Part shown: piece after piece, positions 63,574 to 64,000 of the stretch
Layout of the letters: each line of letters starts with the position of its first letter
How positions within the stretch are numbered: the first letter of the stretch is position 1
Assembly: GCA_023703575.1 (NCBI GenBank)
Contig: CP097969.1
Coordinates: forward strand, 1,459,517-1,523,516
Length of the DNA: 64,000 nucleotides
Reading direction: 5' to 3'
From: SAR86 cluster bacterium
Lineage (GTDB): Bacteria > Pseudomonadota > Gammaproteobacteria > Magnimaribacterales > Magnimaribacteraceae
Notes under the pieces: model-generated
What the model saw: the letters and a program-made list of their open reading frames with translations, nothing else
Databases searched by the model: none
What the model was told of the DNA's origin: nothing
Program-made: the position numbers and the translations under genes

Positions 63574-64000
63574 ATGAAAGAAAAAATTAAGGAGAGCTTG
63601 CGTAGCATAATAATAGATTTATATGGGAGTTCAGAATCCATTCATGATGAATTTGAAATAAGCATCCAAGATAATAAAGAGAAGCAATATGGTGATCTCG
63701 CTAGTAATGTAGCTTTAGTGCTAGCCAAACCCCTAAAAAGAAATCCTAAAGAGATTGCAGAAGAAATTAAAGACAAATTTACAACTAACAACGAAATAGT
63801 AAAAGTTGATGTTGCAGGCCCTGGCTTTATAAACTTTTTCTTGTCTAAAGAGTCGCATGGTGCAATTTTGAGAGATATCTCAATTCAAAAAGATAAGTTT
63901 GGAAAATTTGAATCCAATAATAAAAAAGTTCTTATTGAATACGTTTCAAGCAATCCAACAGGTCCTTTACATGTTGGGCACGGAAGAGGTGCAGTTTTTG
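63574..64000 (+). CDS. argS: Arginyl-tRNA synthetase, 3' end cut off
   Basis: The first 142 residues of a class I synthetase. The N-terminal Add1 domain is present (KQYGDLASNVALVLAKPLKR), then VAGPGFINFFLS and the catalytic start IEYVSSNPTGPLHVGHGRG with HVGH, the HIGH motif. The gene runs off the window. It begins 8 nt after efp. Confidence 0.95.
   Translation, partial: MKEKIKESLRSIIIDLYGSSESIHDEFEISIQDNKEKQYGDLASNVALVLAKPLKRNPKEIAEEIKDKFTTNNEIVKVDVAGPGFINFFLSKESHGAILRDISIQKDKFGKFESNNKKVLIEYVSSNPTGPLHVGHGRGAVF

Overview
The window is AT-rich (roughly two thirds A+T by eye), gene-dense DNA from a free-living marine-type gammaproteobacterium. The gene blocks are gammaproteobacterial: tsaD divergent from rpsU, gmk-rpoZ-spoT-ridA-recG, cmoB/cmoA, gcvTHP, yggX next to mutY, rppH ... 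lgt-thyA-folA, and a TonB2/TtpC-type energising cassette. Very short spacers, overlapping genes, frequent TTG starts and several 'marine' families (MaoC pairs, spinster-like MFS, PhyH dioxygenases, membrane pyrophosphatase) fit a streamlined lineage such as SAR86 or a relative. That assignment is inference, not a measured placement.

Layout. 1-3.3 kb: CoA-ester/lipid catabolism (kinase-like protein, two MaoC hydratases, MFS transporter). 3.3-7.1 kb: folate (folK, folB), tRNA t6A (tsaD), rpsU, a YqeY protein, riboflavin synthase and pyrE. 7.1-14.9 kb: gmk, rpoZ, spoT, ridA, recG, the cmo5U pair cmoB/cmoA and a GNAT. 14.9-21.5 kb: membrane pyrophosphatase, dicarboxylate symporter, rubredoxin (55 aa), ubiA, an N-acyltransferase-like protein, an AlkA-type glycosylase and a DUF1249 protein. 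21.6-25.1 kb: nitrogen control, a type II glutamine synthetase followed by ntrB and ntrC. 25.1-30.3 kb: rhodanese, gpmA, hisBHAF, mutY, yggX.

30.3-41.7 kb is the accessory part. It opens with tRNA-Phe(GAA), followed by about 500 bases with no sizeable gene. These hold an 11-bp tandem repeat, what looks like a decayed IS5-type transposase start, and two tiny coupled ORFs. Small unknown or secreted proteins, three consecutive alpha/beta hydrolases, two PhyH dioxygenases around a MATE pump, and several membrane proteins follow. 41.7-49.7 kb: a FAD-dependent ferredoxin reductase, hspQ, an Rv3722c-type aminotransferase and the glycine cleavage operon. 49.7-56 kb: rppH, an NRDE protein, TauE/SafE, a DUF4212 + sodium:solute symporter pair, lgt, thyA, folA. 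56-61.2 kb: six-gene TonB/ExbB/ExbD/TtpC cassette on the minus strand. 61.4-64 kb: a DUF1295-like membrane protein overlapping psd, then efp and the start of argS, cut by the window edge.

No CRISPR array, prophage, rRNA or intact insertion sequence was seen. The most notable points are: the tRNA-Phe islet; GSII replacing GSI beside NtrBC; the putative lipid methyltransferase coupled to psd; the three-hydrolase run; and six convergent gene pairs whose stop codons share a 4-nt TTAA/TTAG/CTAG overlap.
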